From NCBI GenBank assembly GCA_910578385.1, contig CAJTQV010000008.1:1-64000 (forward strand): DNA of 64,000 nucleotides, read 5' to 3'. This DNA comes from an uncultured Muribaculaceae bacterium (lineage in GTDB: Bacteria > Bacteroidota > Bacteroidia > Bacteroidales > Muribaculaceae). This document shows positions 16,710-25,752 of the stretch, piece by piece. Position 1 is the first letter of the stretch. Every line of letters begins with the position of its first letter. Position numbers and translations under genes: made by a program. The notes under the pieces were generated by a model. It did no database searches and was not told the origin of the DNA. It saw only the letters and a list, made by a program, of their open reading frames with translations.

Positions 16710-18017
16710 ATGAATTACCTAAAACAAATATTATTCGAAATGCGTCATCAGAAGATGATGATGTGGGTCTCTATCGGAGGCACCGCATTGGCAATCTTCC
16801 TGGTCATGACGTATTTCATGGGCGAGCAGCTGAAGACACCTGCCGTCGCCCCCGAACTGAACCGTTCACGTATTGTGTCGGGACAGAATATCCATTTGCT
16901 TTTCACATTTCCTGACATGAACAGCAAAGAAGTGTCAACCTCACTCGACTACGACCAGACACATTTCTTCTACGACAATCTCGATGGTGTCGAATTGATG
17001 TCATTTATGAGCATGTGGGAGAACAGCACAGAAGTCGGGAACAGTATCGAGGACGCTGTGGTCATGTCAATGAAGAATACCGACGAGAACTATTGGAAGA
17101 TGTATGATTTCACTTTTATCGAAGGAAAACCTTACGGATCGACCGAATGTGAATCGGGAGAGAAAGTGGCTGTCATCTCCCGGAAAGTTGCCCGTCGCCT
17201 TTTCGGAACGGAAAAGAGTGTGGGAAAAGATATAAAAGTTAATGGAATCCCTTACCGCATAACAGGAGTTGTCAAAGATGTAAACCCTCTTCTTGAAACG
17301 GCTTACTCAGACATCTGGCTTCCGCTCGGGCCTGAAGAACGTGCGGAAAAAAGCGGCTATGGAGTTGGTGATGGCAATATACAGGTCAAACTGCTGCTTC
17401 GACCAGGAACTGATGTTGAGGCCCTGAAGAAGGAGGTCGAGCGCAGATACACCATATACAACAAACAACATGAAGGTGAATATAAGGCTACATATCATGG
17501 TCAGCCCTACACCGACATTGTGGTCTCGAATCATGATTACGGCAGCAACACCACCCCCGACACGCATCCGGGGCGCACATTGAACTTCATAGTTTATGTC
17601 ATACTCTTGATATTGCCGGCAATCAACCTGAGCAGCATGACAGGGAGCCGCCTGAAAGTCCGCGAATCAGAGCTTGGTGTGCGACGGGCTTTCGGAGCAT
17701 CGAAAGCTTCAATTGTCAGGCAGCTTCTCGGCGAAAACCTGATAATTACCTTGGCCGGGGGAGCAATCGGACTGATATGCAGTGTCCTATTCTCATACCT
17801 GCTGTCCGGCTTATTCATGGAATTCGGCATAGATCACGAATCCTCTCTCATCGAGAGTACAGTCAAACCCGAATTAGGGATGCTCTTCTCTTGGGAAGGA
17901 TTTCTACTCGCCCTCCTCTTCTGTTTTATACTCAATCTGATCAGTGCGTTCGTCCCGGCATGGAAAGCAGCTCGTATCCAGCCGGCAACCGCAATCGCAC
18001 GTAACCGCAACAATTAA
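16710..18017 (+). CDS. ABC transporter permease, MacB/FtsX type, first subunit
   Basis: 435 aa with the standard plan: one membrane helix near the N terminus (about 17-38), a large periplasmic core domain (about 45-285), and three C-terminal helices (about 290-310, 335-370, 390-425). An 'ELGVRRAFGASKASIVRQLLGENLI' region precedes the third helix and is diagnostic of FtsX-type permeases. The ATPase is a separate protein. It probably pairs with the next gene product as a heterodimer, since the two are similar in plan but different in sequence. Confidence 0.92.
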   Translation: MNYLKQILFEMRHQKMMMWVSIGGTALAIFLVMTYFMGEQLKTPAVAPELNRSRIVSGQNIHLLFTFPDMNSKEVSTSLDYDQTHFFYDNLDGVELMSFMSMWENSTEVGNSIEDAVVMSMKNTDENYWKMYDFTFIEGKPYGSTECESGEKVAVISRKVARRLFGTEKSVGKDIKVNGIPYRITGVVKDVNPLLETAYSDIWLPLGPEERAEKSGYGVGDGNIQVKLLLRPGTDVEALKKEVERRYTIYNKQHEGEYKATYHGQPYTDIVVSNHDYGSNTTPDTHPGRTLNFIVYVILLILPAINLSSMTGSRLKVRESELGVRRAFGASKASIVRQLLGENLIITLAGGAIGLICSVLFSYLLSGLFMEFGIDHESSLIESTVKPELGMLFSWEGFLLALLFCFILNLISAFVPAWKAARIQPATAIARNRNN

Positions 18018-18022
18018 GCATA

Positions 18023-19270
18023 ATGAAAAGAAACCTGTTAAAGCAGATGGGAAACGAGTGGCGCGACAACATCTGGCTCATATTCGGACTCGCAATCGTC
18101 ACACTCGCCGTCTGGCTCCTCGGCCTGAACATGTGGACCCAGATATCAGGATACCTCGAACCACGCGGTTTTGATCCTGAAAATGTATTCTTTGCGGAAT
18201 TTAAGACAATCCCTTCGGAAAGTCCTGAACACTCGGATTACGGAGAGGAGGAAAATGCGCTCCTCTTGCGTGACCGGATAGCATTGTTGCAGCGCATCCG
18301 TGAAAGCAAATATGTAGAAGCCGTAGGAATTGGCAACAACGCGCTTCCTTATAATTTCGGTTATTACGGCATGCAACTCGAACGCCGGGATGTGCCTGAC
18401 GATTCAGTAGGCTTCGGAGGTAACCTACGCATAATGACACCGCAGATGGCAATCGTCCTCAGACTCAACAGTCATGAAGGCAAAACGCCGGAACAGCTGG
18501 CTGCAATGCTTGCCAAAGGCAATGTGCTTATCGGAGCCGGAAGCTACAGCGAGGATGCCGGCCTTAAGATTGAAGATCTGAAAGGTCATACGTTGGCATT
18601 TTATGGAGATTCAACAAGGACTTTCCGTCTTGGATCGGTAATAGATGGAATCAAAAGGTCTGACTATGAACCCAACTGGAGCGGGACTCTTGTAATTCCG
18701 GCCGATGAAATGACACATTTGGGCTTATCGCAGGTTGCAATCCGTGTCAAGCCGGGATGCGGTGCCAAATTCAAGGAAGAATTCCTGTCTACTCCTGAAA
18801 TGAGAAGGCACGTCAACCTCTACATCTCAGGACTCACACCACTCACATATGCAGGGATTTCTGTCAACAATTCCTCGGCAATAAAAATACGTTCGACTGT
18901 CCTTATAATGGTCGTGGTGATTCTGATTGTCATAATAGGACTATTGGGGACGTTCTGGTTCCGCGTGCATCAGCGTACCAAAGAAATTGCCATACGCAAG
19001 GTGTGCGGTGCGACGGCATCCGACATCTCGCGGCGTATCATCGGAGAAGGACTGATTCTTGTGTTGATCTCAACTCTGTTGGCAGCAGCAATAGGGTGGC
19101 CTTTGCTGAAAGGTCCTCTGGCAATGGACGGTTTCCTTACGAATAGTCTCCTTATCCTTTTTGAGGCAATCACAGCTATTATACTTGCCGCCGGCATAAC
19201 ACTCAGCATCTGGTATCCGGCACGACGCGCCATGAGCATCGAACCGGCCATTGCCATCAAGGATGAATAA
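18023..19270 (+). CDS. ABC transporter permease, MacB/FtsX type, second subunit
   Basis: 415 aa, starting 5 bases after the first permease gene. It has the same plan: N-terminal helix (about 18-38), periplasmic core, and three C-terminal helices. The 'EIAIRKVCGATASDISRRIIGEGLIL' element matches FtsX permeases. The periplasmic core diverges from the first subunit, which suggests an asymmetric heterodimer. The C terminus carries 'YPARRAMSIEPAIAIKDE', the usual end of MacB-family permeases. Confidence 0.92.
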   Translation: MKRNLLKQMGNEWRDNIWLIFGLAIVTLAVWLLGLNMWTQISGYLEPRGFDPENVFFAEFKTIPSESPEHSDYGEEENALLLRDRIALLQRIRESKYVEAVGIGNNALPYNFGYYGMQLERRDVPDDSVGFGGNLRIMTPQMAIVLRLNSHEGKTPEQLAAMLAKGNVLIGAGSYSEDAGLKIEDLKGHTLAFYGDSTRTFRLGSVIDGIKRSDYEPNWSGTLVIPADEMTHLGLSQVAIRVKPGCGAKFKEEFLSTPEMRRHVNLYISGLTPLTYAGISVNNSSAIKIRSTVLIMVVVILIVIIGLLGTFWFRVHQRTKEIAIRKVCGATASDISRRIIGEGLILVLISTLLAAAIGWPLLKGPLAMDGFLTNSLLILFEAITAIILAAGITLSIWYPARRAMSIEPAIAIKDE

Positions 19271-19282
19271 GTAGTTGTTCAA

Positions 19283-20758
19283 ATGAAATTTCTCATAACT
19301 TTTCTCATACTCTTGACTACGGGGGGCGCAGCGTGCACCTTGGCACAGGACACGCTGCCCCTCCCCCTCTCTCTGAACAATGCCATAGAACGTGCGCGTA
19401 GTGAGAGCGTCGATGCCGAAATGGCCCTCAACCAGCTCCGGGCATCATACTGGACATATCGCGCATACCGAGCGGAACTTCTTCCGGAAGTGTCGCTCGC
19501 CGCTACCTTACCCGCTTATTACCGCCAGTTCACCTCTTATATGAACGAGGAGGGAAGCTACAGTTTCGTCCCCAACAACTACCTGCAACTCAACGGTCAG
19601 CTGTCGGTCACACAGAATATCTGGCTCACCGGCGGCAAGGTGTCGGTCCGGTCATATCTTGACTTCTACCGCCAGTTTGGCGACCCGACCTTCAACCGCT
19701 TCATGTCGCTGCCGGTTACAGTCACCTTGACGCAGCCAATATTCGGCTGCAACACCGTGAAATGGGACCGCCGCATCGAACCGGTGCGCTATGAGGAGGC
19801 GAAAGCCACTTATATCAGCACAGCCGAAGAGGTTGCGACAAAGACCGTGCAGTATTATTTCGCCCTGCTGATGGCACGCGAAAACCGCGACATAGCCGCA
19901 CAAAACACACACAATTCCGAACGTCTGTACGAGGTGGCACGCGAGAAACGAGCTATGGGACGCATCAGTGAGAATGACCTTCTGCAAATGGAACTGAATC
20001 TTCTGAATGCACAGACCGAGCTGACCCAGACCGAGAGCAATCTGAAAAGCAATATGTTCCAGCTCCGCACCTTTCTTGACTATGGCGAGGATATGGAACT
20101 GCTTCCGGAAATACCTGAAGATGTGCCCGAAGCTGAGATAAGCTATGCCGATGCTCTTGAGAAAGCTCTTGCCAACAACCAGTTTGACAAGACCATGGAG
20201 CGGCTTAAACTTGAGGCAGCCTACGATGTGGCCAAGGCCAAGGGTGAACAGCGAGAGATAAACCTCTATCTGCAATTGGGTTACACCGGCACCGGCGCGA
20301 CACTCCCGTCATCATACAGCAATCTGCGGGCAAACCAGATTGTGGAACTCGGTGTGGAGATTCCCCTGCTCGACTGGGGCCGTCGCAAAGGGAAGGTCAA
20401 GGTTGCCGAGAGCAACCGCAAACTTGTTGAGAGCCAGATTAACAAACAGCGCATGGAGTTCCGTCAGAATCTCTTCATACTTGTGGAGCGTTACGGCAAC
20501 CAGCTGCAGTTGCTCCGCACCGCCCGGCGTGCAGACGAGATTGCCCGCAAACGTTACGAGACCAACATGGAGACTTTCATAATCGGCAAAATCTCCACGC
20601 TCGATCTCAACGACTCGCAGGTCAAGAAAGATGAGGCACGCCGCGCATACGTAAATGAGTTATACCTCTTCTGGCTCTATTACTACCAGATACGTAGCTT
20701 GACCCTGTGGGATTATGCACGCAATGCACCGATCTCACTCCCCGACGGAATAATTTAA
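19283..20758 (+). CDS. TolC family outer-membrane efflux protein
   Basis: 491 aa. Signal peptide to about residue 21 (ending TLAQ), then the two-fold repeated helical-barrel pattern of the TolC family: long Gln/Glu/Asn-rich helices with 'ENDLLQMELNLLNAQTELTQTE' in the first half and 'GKISTLDLNDSQVKKDEARRAYV' in the second, each ending before a beta hairpin. It forms the outer-membrane duct of the system with the adaptor and ABC subunits. Starts 12 bases after the second permease. Confidence 0.92.
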   Translation: MKFLITFLILLTTGGAACTLAQDTLPLPLSLNNAIERARSESVDAEMALNQLRASYWTYRAYRAELLPEVSLAATLPAYYRQFTSYMNEEGSYSFVPNNYLQLNGQLSVTQNIWLTGGKVSVRSYLDFYRQFGDPTFNRFMSLPVTVTLTQPIFGCNTVKWDRRIEPVRYEEAKATYISTAEEVATKTVQYYFALLMARENRDIAAQNTHNSERLYEVAREKRAMGRISENDLLQMELNLLNAQTELTQTESNLKSNMFQLRTFLDYGEDMELLPEIPEDVPEAEISYADALEKALANNQFDKTMERLKLEAAYDVAKAKGEQREINLYLQLGYTGTGATLPSSYSNLRANQIVELGVEIPLLDWGRRKGKVKVAESNRKLVESQINKQRMEFRQNLFILVERYGNQLQLLRTARRADEIARKRYETNMETFIIGKISTLDLNDSQVKKDEARRAYVNELYLFWLYYYQIRSLTLWDYARNAPISLPDGII

Positions 20759-20793
20759 TTGTCTGTTAAGATTCTTTTTAGTAATTTTGAAAA

Positions 20794-22128
20794 ATGAATT
20801 TGATTCTGATTATCGATGATGATGCCACGGTGCGCAAGTCGCTCGGACTGCTGCTGCGGCGTGCCGGATATGCCACCGAGGAGGCTGCTACTCCCGCCGA
20901 GGCCATGACGCATGTCCGGGCTCGCAGCTTCTCACTCATCCTGATGGACATGAACTACAGCCGGAGCACCACTGGCGAGGAGGGATTGGAACTGCTTCAG
21001 AAGGTACGCATCTTCCAGCCCGAGACACCGGTGATACTGATAACGGCGTGGGGAAGCATTGACCTTGCCGTGCAGGGTATCAGGCTCGGCGCTTTCGACT
21101 TCATCACCAAGCCCTGGAACAACCTGGTATTGCTACAGCGTATCGAAACCGCGCTCAGTCTCAACCGGAACGGAAATGAAGATTCCGCATCGGAAGAGGA
21201 TACGGGCTTTGACCGCTGTGGAATAATCGGATCAAATCCTGCTCTGACTGAACTATTGGATACCGTGAAGCGCATAGCTCCGACCGACGCACCTGTACTG
21301 ATTCTCGGAGAGAATGGCACGGGCAAGGAGCTGATTGCAAACGCCATCCACGCCAACAGCCGCCGTCGTCACAACCCATTTGTGATGGTCAATCTCGGGG
21401 GCGTCCCCCACTCTCTTTTCGAGAGCGAGATGTTCGGTCATGCCAAAGGTGCCTTCACCGGAGCTGTCACAGCCCGAAAGGGACGGTTCGAGATGGCCGA
21501 CAAGGGTACCATCTTCCTCGACGAAATTGGAGATCTCGACATGGCCTCGCAGGTGAAGATGCTCCGTGTGCTCCAACAGCACACGTTCGAGCCCCTCGGC
21601 GAGTCGCGTCCGCGCAAGGTGGACATACGCGTGGTATGCGCCACAAACGCCGACATTCAGACTAAAGTCCGCGACCGAAGTTTCCGCGAGGATCTTTTCT
21701 ACCGCATAAATCTGATAACCTTGACGTTACCCGCCCTGCGCGACCGTCGCGACGACATACCGGCACTTGTGCGCCATTTCATGTCGCTCGCGGCAAAGAA
21801 TGCCCGCATGGCCACTCCCGGAATCTCAGCGGAAGCGATGGAGTTTCTTACCCGTCTCCCCTATCCGGGCAATATCCGTCAGCTCAAGAATATGGTAGAA
21901 CGGGCCGTTCTAATCGGAGGCGACACTCTGACCCGCGACCTGTTCGGTCATGACGACAATGATGTTTCCGAAGCTGACGTGACAGCCGCCGGCAATTTAG
22001 GAGATATGGAACGGGAAGCGGTTGCCGATGCTCTCCGTCAGGCGGGCGGCAATATGTCGCACGCAGCCAGAATACTCGGCATAACACGTCAGAGCCTCTA
22101 TCGCAGAAAGGAGAAATATGGGCTATAA
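20794..22128 (+). CDS. NtrC family sigma-54-dependent response regulator
   Basis: 444 aa. Receiver domain (1-120) with acidic pocket D8-D9-D10 and phospho-acceptor D52. The AAA+ domain (about 145-380) has Walker A G172-E-N-G-T-G-K178, the sigma-54 contact loop G219-A-F-T-G-A224 and 'GTIFLDEIGDL' as Walker B. A Fis-type helix-turn-helix closes the protein (about 400-444, AARILGITRQSLYRRKEKYG). It should open sigma-54 promoters when phosphorylated by the kinase encoded next, with which it overlaps by 11 bases. Its position right after the export genes argues that it controls them. Confidence 0.95.
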   Translation: MNLILIIDDDATVRKSLGLLLRRAGYATEEAATPAEAMTHVRARSFSLILMDMNYSRSTTGEEGLELLQKVRIFQPETPVILITAWGSIDLAVQGIRLGAFDFITKPWNNLVLLQRIETALSLNRNGNEDSASEEDTGFDRCGIIGSNPALTELLDTVKRIAPTDAPVLILGENGTGKELIANAIHANSRRRHNPFVMVNLGGVPHSLFESEMFGHAKGAFTGAVTARKGRFEMADKGTIFLDEIGDLDMASQVKMLRVLQQHTFEPLGESRPRKVDIRVVCATNADIQTKVRDRSFREDLFYRINLITLTLPALRDRRDDIPALVRHFMSLAAKNARMATPGISAEAMEFLTRLPYPGNIRQLKNMVERAVLIGGDTLTRDLFGHDDNDVSEADVTAAGNLGDMEREAVADALRQAGGNMSHAARILGITRQSLYRRKEKYGL

Positions 22129-23419
22129 GTTTCTATCGGCAGGAATAGCCGTCTGCTTCGCCGTCTCTATAGCGACAACGCTATGGGGACTTCCTGTCTG
22201 GATTCCGGCATCGATATGCGGGCTGGGGCTAATTCTGACTCTGCTTCTGGTGAGGGGAATCGTTTTACCTATGCGGCGCACGGCAATAGGCATGGACCTC
22301 CTCGCTTCGCAGGATTTCGGAAGCCGTCTGGTGACTGTCTCAGAACCGAATGCCGACAGGATGGTCCGGCTCTTCAACTCGATGATTGAACGCCTGCATG
22401 ATGAACGCCTGCGCAACATGGAGCAGGACAACTTCCTCAGCCTCCTGATTGACGCATCGCCTATGGGTGTGGCGATGCTCGACTTCGACGGCCGGATAAC
22501 GATGACCAACCGAGCCTTTCTGAAGATAATGGGGTTATCTTCAATCGAAATGGCTCAAGGTAAAGAAATCCGGAACCTCGACACTCCGCTCACAGCAGCG
22601 TTGATTGAATTGCCGCAGGGAGAGAACCGCGTGATCAGGCACGGAGGTGTTGACATGTACCGGTGTTGGCACCTGTCGGTTGTCCAGAATGGTTTTCCGC
22701 GACGGTTCTATCTCATCGAGAGCTTGACGGAGGAAATCATGAAGGCTGAACGTCATGCCTACGGCAAGGTAATACGAACCATATCGCACGAGGTCAACAA
22801 TACCATGGCAGGAGTAAGGTCTCTGTTGCAGATGTTGTGCGACACTGCTACCGATCCTGATGAGCGGGACCTGATGGAAAGCTGCGACGCACGTTGCTCA
22901 AGCATGTGCTCCTTCATATCAGGTTATGCTGACGTTGTGCGGTTGCCGGATCCCGTAATGCGTGACGAGAATCTGAATTCTGTTGTCACTGACATGCTGC
23001 CGTTCCTTCGCAAGCTCACCGACGACACTATCTCTATTGAGTTCATTCCGGCAGAAAGTCCTGCGCGGGTCAGCATAGACCGTTCACTGATTGAGCAGGT
23101 AATTGTCAACATAGTGAAGAATGCCATTGAAGGCATAGCCGAAAAGAGATCGGACAAAGACTCAGCAAAAACATCCGGAAATATCTCGATAAAAACATTT
23201 GCCGACCGAAGTGGAACACGCCTCGAAATAACAAACGACGGCGCACAGATAGCGGAACACGTAGCAACTCAACTCTTCAACCCATTCTTCACCACCAAGC
23301 CTACAGGCCGGGGCATAGGGCTCACCTTAATCGCCGAAATACTCTCCCGTCACTCCGCCCGCTACACTCTCGCCACAGACCCGGCCACGCACCTCACCAC
23401 CTTCACCATCTCATTCTGA
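22118..23419 (+). CDS. PAS-containing sensor histidine kinase, partner of the NtrC-type regulator
   Basis: 433 aa. Two membrane helices near the N terminus (about 5-22 and 28-48) are joined by only a few residues, so there is almost no periplasmic sensor. A HAMP-like linker, a PAS domain (about 100-190) and a kinase core follow. The phospho-acceptor is H224 in SHEVNNTMAG, and the ATP lid has GRGIGLTLIAEIL. The HE-x-NN type of H-box is usual for kinases that pair with NtrC regulators. A strong AAAGGAG ribosome site precedes the start inside the regulator gene. Confidence 0.92.
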   Translation: MGYKFLSAGIAVCFAVSIATTLWGLPVWIPASICGLGLILTLLLVRGIVLPMRRTAIGMDLLASQDFGSRLVTVSEPNADRMVRLFNSMIERLHDERLRNMEQDNFLSLLIDASPMGVAMLDFDGRITMTNRAFLKIMGLSSIEMAQGKEIRNLDTPLTAALIELPQGENRVIRHGGVDMYRCWHLSVVQNGFPRRFYLIESLTEEIMKAERHAYGKVIRTISHEVNNTMAGVRSLLQMLCDTATDPDERDLMESCDARCSSMCSFISGYADVVRLPDPVMRDENLNSVVTDMLPFLRKLTDDTISIEFIPAESPARVSIDRSLIEQVIVNIVKNAIEGIAEKRSDKDSAKTSGNISIKTFADRSGTRLEITNDGAQIAEHVATQLFNPFFTTKPTGRGIGLTLIAEILSRHSARYTLATDPATHLTTFTISF

Positions 23420-23426
23420 ACAATCA

Positions 23427-24884
23427 TCAGGTAGCCGGGGCGAGGGGGAGGGTGATTTGGAAGCGGAGGCCGGAGGGTGTGCGGTTGGAGACCGTTATCT
23501 TGCCGCCGTGAAGAAGGATGGCGTTCTTCACTATCGACAGACCGAGACCGGTGCCTCCTGCCTTGCGCGAGCGTCCCTTGTCAACCCTGTAGAAACGCTC
23601 GAACAACCGTGGAAGGCTTTCCTCGGGAACGCCGCTACCATCATCATATATATCCAGTTCAAGCATTCGCGATCCGGCTCCTCCGTCATAATACTGCCGT
23701 GAAGTCTCTATCACAATCCGGGTACCGCCGCTGTAAGATATCGCATTGTCTATCAGGTTCCGGAATACCGAAGCAAGCAAAGACGGATTGCCCTCCACCT
23801 CCTGCTTACCAACGATTCTGTCCACAATCTCAATTCCCCGGCTTTCGGCTACAGGTGTAAGTTCTCCGACAACCTCCGAAATTACCGCCGACAGATCAAC
23901 CCTCTCCTTTGCTATTGAAGAGGGGGCATCGTCCATGCGGGTTATCAATGAGACATCACGCAGCAGCCCCTCCAACCGCTCGGAGTTGGCGAGACAACGA
24001 CGCAGGAATTCCTCACGCTTGGCCGCATCCATATCCGGGTGAGCAAGCAAGGTCTCTATGCAGACATGTATGGATGCAACCGGCGTTTTCAGTTCATGGT
24101 TTATATTGTTGGTGAGACGCTTCTTGATTTTCTCACTCTCTTTCTGCTGCCGCAGTGCAGCACGATGTTCGCGGTCGCGGTCGGCAATAGCCTGCTGCAG
24201 ATTTGCGTAAAGCCGCACGATATGGCTCGATATGGCACCAAGCTCATCATTCGGGAAAGGAGCGGTGTCGTAGATACGTTCACCACGCTCAGCACGCTCC
24301 GAGAAACGGTTAAGACGCGATATGTTCTGTCCGAGCCTGTGCGTGACAAAATATCCCAAGACACACATTGCCAAGGTTATACCCCCGATTGCCCAGAGAA
24401 ATCCGTAATCAGCTCCCAACAGTCCTCTCAATGAGACTGAATATGGAACGGCCGTACGGACGATAATGCCGTTTTTCCCACGTGTGGCGGAATAGAAATA
24501 AGTCTCGCCTGTCGTCTCGCTATGACGGCGCACGGCAAACCCTGTCCCTATCCTCATGGCAGCCTCCACCTCAGCACGGTCGCGATGGTCTGAACCGCTC
24601 TTTACGCCGGGAGTGTTGTCGGAAATAATTCGACCCGAACTGTCAATCACACTTATTCTTAGATTCTGGAAATGGTGATTGTTGACCGTCGACATGCTTC
24701 CCTCGTCCAACTCGTCGAGAATATGCAGGTTGACAAGCTGCAGCTGGGCATCGAGAGCCTCAGCTTTATATTCCTTCTCACGGTGATACTGGAAGCCCAC
24801 TATGCACCCTGCCAGGAGCAAGGAATACACAACCAGCCATAGAAACAAACGTCTCGAATATGTCAACCTAATCCATGAAGCCAT
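23427..24884 (-). CDS. Sensor histidine kinase, PhoR-like
   Basis: 485 aa. Two membrane helices (about 12-32 and 163-185) enclose a ~130-residue periplasmic sensor domain (double-Cache/PAS-like in length). A HAMP-like segment and a coiled coil lead to the dimerisation domain with H263 (NINHELKTPVAS), then the ATP domain with N box (RNLIDNAISYS), G1 (DIYDDGSGV) and G2 (GGTGLGLSIV). The gene overlaps its response regulator by 17 bases. The neighbouring phosphate transporter suggests a phosphate-linked signal, which is inference. Convergent with the previous kinase gene, 7 bases apart. Confidence 0.92.
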   Translation of the reverse strand: MASWIRLTYSRRLFLWLVVYSLLLAGCIVGFQYHREKEYKAEALDAQLQLVNLHILDELDEGSMSTVNNHHFQNLRISVIDSSGRIISDNTPGVKSGSDHRDRAEVEAAMRIGTGFAVRRHSETTGETYFYSATRGKNGIIVRTAVPYSVSLRGLLGADYGFLWAIGGITLAMCVLGYFVTHRLGQNISRLNRFSERAERGERIYDTAPFPNDELGAISSHIVRLYANLQQAIADRDREHRAALRQQKESEKIKKRLTNNINHELKTPVASIHVCIETLLAHPDMDAAKREEFLRRCLANSERLEGLLRDVSLITRMDDAPSSIAKERVDLSAVISEVVGELTPVAESRGIEIVDRIVGKQEVEGNPSLLASVFRNLIDNAISYSGGTRIVIETSRQYYDGGAGSRMLELDIYDDGSGVPEESLPRLFERFYRVDKGRSRKAGGTGLGLSIVKNAILLHGGKITVSNRTPSGLRFQITLPLAPAT

Positions 24885-25569
24885 AGCCGTAACCGGAACG
24901 TGTCACAATATTCTTACCATAATCACCTATTTTCTGCCTGATGCGGGTAATGTTGACATCCACCACCCGGTCGAGCACAACAACCTCATCAGGCCATACA
25001 CGCGAAAGAATCTCTTCGCGCGAGAATACATGCCCCTGCCGCGAGAGCAACATGACGAGTATCTCGAATTCCTTGCGAGGCAGACGCACGTCGATTCCAT
25101 CGACAGTGCAGAGTTTACGCGACGGATTGACAACCAATCCTTTGTATCGCAATTCTTCGGTCTCCTGATCCGGAGCATGTGAGCCGGTGCTGCGGCGCAG
25201 CACGGACCGGACACGCGCCGAAACCGTACGCAACGAATAAGGTTTGGTGATATAATCGTCCGCACCGAGGTCAAGACCCGACACCACATCATCCTCAGAA
25301 TCGCGTGCCGAACAGAAAATGACCGGCACGCGTGCCGTTACCGGGTTCTTTTTCAGAATCCTGGCAAGCTGGATACCGGAAATCTCACCCATCATTATGT
25401 CGAGCAGGAAGAGATCATAACGCGACAAATCCATACCGAGGGCTTCCTCGGCACTACAAGCCGTATCAACCTTATATCCCTCGGCTTCGAGATTAAAGCG
25501 TAGGGCCTCTGTCAGTGTCTCCTCGTCGTCAACCACCAATATCCTTTTCGTATTGTCTTGCTGTTCCAT
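24868..25569 (-). CDS. OmpR/PhoB family response regulator
   Basis: 233 aa from ATG 25569. Receiver domain with D14-D15 and phospho-acceptor D57 (LFLLDIMMGE), conserved T/S and K (TKPYS), then a winged-helix DNA-binding domain (about 135-230) ending VVDVNITRIRQKIGDYG and GYGYGF. Start choice is open: ATG 25584 and GTG 25659 are also in frame, but the latter would reach into the repeat region between this gene and the phosphate transporter. It is first in an operon with the kinase gene and divergent from the PiT transporter, so it probably controls both directions. Confidence 0.9.
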   Translation of the reverse strand: MEQQDNTKRILVVDDEETLTEALRFNLEAEGYKVDTACSAEEALGMDLSRYDLFLLDIMMGEISGIQLARILKKNPVTARVPVIFCSARDSEDDVVSGLDLGADDYITKPYSLRTVSARVRSVLRRSTGSHAPDQETEELRYKGLVVNPSRKLCTVDGIDVRLPRKEFEILVMLLSRQGHVFSREEILSRVWPDEVVVLDRVVDVNITRIRQKIGDYGKNIVTRSGYGYGFMD

Positions 25570-25658
25570 AGTCTTGATGCTCATACATGATTCCAGATGA
25601 AGGAATCTTCTCTCATTTATAATACGCTCCAAACCGGAGTTAGTTGTCGGTAGGGTCA

Positions 25659-25701
25659 CATTTCATGTTTGTTTAAACATTTTGAAATGTTTTTGAAACA
25701 A
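25659..25701. promoter_or_regulatory. Pho-box-like direct repeats between the regulator and phosphate transporter
   Basis: TTTTGAAA occurs at 25680-25687 and again at 25691-25698, exactly 11 bp apart, and a weaker copy (TTGTTTAA, 25669-25676) lies another 11 bp upstream. PhoB-type regulators bind tandem half-sites with 11-bp spacing. The same stretch contains an inverted pair CATTTCA (25659-25665) / TGAAATG (25683-25689). The site is 52-94 bases before the transporter start codon. Confidence 0.5.
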
Positions 25702-25752
25702 CTTGTCGCGAACTTTGCGGTTGTAAATAAAAAGTAACACAACCACACACTT

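Noticed and set aside
20782..20789. TAATTTTG before the NtrC-type regulator gene as a separate promoter
   Set aside because: It matches the -7 box but is only 5 bases from the start codon, which would force a nearly leaderless transcript, and no -33 box is seen.
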